Position numbers and translations under genes: made by a program
Origin: Methanoregula sp.
Lineage (GTDB): Archaea; Halobacteriota; Methanomicrobia; Methanomicrobiales; Methanospirillaceae
Assembly: GCA_003136075.1 (NCBI GenBank)
Contig: PNBP01000024.1
Span: forward strand, 1 to 7,178
Direction: 5' to 3'
DNA length: 7,178 nucleotides
The notes under the pieces: generated by a model
The model's database searches: none
Told to the model about the DNA's origin: nothing
Seen by the model: the letters and a program-made list of their open reading frames with translations, nothing else
Part shown: piece after piece, positions 6,443 through 7,178 of the stretch
How positions within the stretch are numbered: position 1 is the first letter of the stretch
Layout of the letters: every line of letters begins with the position of its first letter

Positions 6443-7178
6443 ATGGCGGGGGAAGACCCGAAATCACTTCTTTTCCTGTGTGCTCTCCAGAACGCGGTGA
6501 AGCACGGCGGTGTTCCGCAGGCAGGCGCTGTTATCGGGATGGTGATGGGTGCCCACCCGGAGATGCGGTCCCGGGCAAAGGAAGTGGCGGCATGTGCAAA
6601 AGAGGCAATCGCGGATGTAGCTGCACTCTCTGCAGATGAGCGGGTGGCAAAACTCCAGGATCTTGCCCCGGAGATGTACGCGGCGCTGTTCGAGAAACAC
6701 GAGCACAAGAAGATCCTGCCGGATCTTGAAGAGGCAGAACATGGCGTTGTTATGCGGTTTGCGCCCAATCCGTCGGGCCCGCTGCATATTGGTCATGCCC
6801 GTGCCGCAGCGCTCAACGATGCCTATGTCCGGCAGTACGGGGGCAGGTATATCCTGCGCATCGAGGATACCGATCCAAAACGGGTCGATCCTGAAGCATA
6901 TGAGATGGTCAAAGAGGACATTGCCTGGATGGGTCTTGGCATCACCGAGACGGTTACCCAGAGTGACCGTTTGTCCCTGTACTATGACCTCTGCAGCCAG
7001 CTGATCGAATGCGGGGGGGCATACGTCTGCACCTGCGACAACGAGCATTTCAAGGCGCTCAAACAGGCAAAGACCGCCTGCCCGTGCCGGGACCAGCCCG
7101 TGGAAACAAACTTGGCAATGTGGGAGAAGATGCTTGACCATGGTTTTTGCGAGGGCGAAGCATCGGTGCGGGTGAAAA
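6443..7178 (+). CDS. gltX: Glutamyl-tRNA synthetase, archaeal type, 3'-truncated
   Basis: It charges tRNA-Glu, and in archaea that lack GlnRS also tRNA-Gln as Glu-tRNA-Gln for amidation. The visible 245 codons run off the window in an open frame; the full archaeal protein is usually around 550-570 residues. Residues 1-100 form the helical N-terminal extension typical of archaeal/eukaryal-type GluRS. The Rossmann catalytic domain then starts with VMRFAPNPSGPLHIGHARAA (103-122), where HIGH (115-118) is the class I signature, followed by RIEDTDP (139-145). A CxC...CxC pattern (Cys196, Cys198, Cys213, Cys215) looks like a zinc-binding insertion. The KMSKS-like motif lies beyond the window. ATG 6443 directly follows the idsA stop and has GGAG (6432-6435) 7 bases upstream. 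The N-terminal extension and the strong catalytic match distinguish it from bacterial GluRS. A full-length view would be needed to exclude a GlnRS-like member, which is unlikely in an archaeon. Confidence 0.94.
   Translation, partial: MAGEDPKSLLFLCALQNAVKHGGVPQAGAVIGMVMGAHPEMRSRAKEVAACAKEAIADVAALSADERVAKLQDLAPEMYAALFEKHEHKKILPDLEEAEHGVVMRFAPNPSGPLHIGHARAAALNDAYVRQYGGRYILRIEDTDPKRVDPEAYEMVKEDIAWMGLGITETVTQSDRLSLYYDLCSQLIECGGAYVCTCDNEHFKALKQAKTACPCRDQPVETNLAMWEKMLDHGFCEGEASVRVK

Noticed and set aside
6464..7141. Minus-strand open frame of 225 codons and a plus-strand frame at 6636-7004
   Set aside because: Both overlap the GluRS frame, which carries the HIGH signature and a conserved catalytic domain.

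Overview
The window is a dense block of eight genes, all on the + strand, from an archaeon. The gene set points to a methanogenic euryarchaeon: an archaeal-type S2 ribosomal protein, an archaeal mevalonate kinase, isopentenyl phosphate kinase, type 2 IPP isomerase, an archaeal RNase J, a GGPP synthase and an archaeal GluRS. The moderately high GC content and the protein sequences suggest Methanomicrobiales, perhaps near Methanoregula or Methanosphaerula. That genus-level placement is an inference from memory and was not computed.

Layout: 1-482 is the 3' part of rpsB (30S protein S2). A 66-base gap carrying an imperfect hairpin follows. 549-1337 encodes a MEMO1-family protein of unknown archaeal function. 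After a single spacer base comes mevalonate kinase (1339-2208, TTG start), which overlaps isopentenyl phosphate kinase (2201-2956) by 8 bases. Type 2 IPP isomerase (2962-4053) starts 5 bases later. A 69-base gap with a short hairpin leads to RNase J (4123-5460). The GGPP synthase (5474-6442) follows 13 bases on, and the GluRS gene begins on the next base after its stop codon (6443) and runs off the window.

How the genes work together: mevalonate kinase makes mevalonate 5-phosphate. Isopentenyl phosphate kinase converts isopentenyl phosphate to IPP, the isomerase equilibrates IPP and DMAPP, and the prenyltransferase condenses them to C20 GGPP for archaeal ether lipids. The presence of IPK fits the archaeal (anhydromevalonate phosphate) version of the mevalonate pathway. 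The enzymes linking mevalonate phosphate to isopentenyl phosphate (the AcnX-type dehydratase and UbiD-type decarboxylase), and HMG-CoA reductase, are not in this window. The isoprenoid genes are interleaved with translation and RNA-turnover genes (rpsB, RNase J, gltX), which suggests a growth-linked housekeeping operon.

I see no mobile elements, CRISPR arrays, RNA genes or signs of recent transfer. No obviously new system is present. The least understood component is the MEMO1-family gene coupled to mevalonate kinase.
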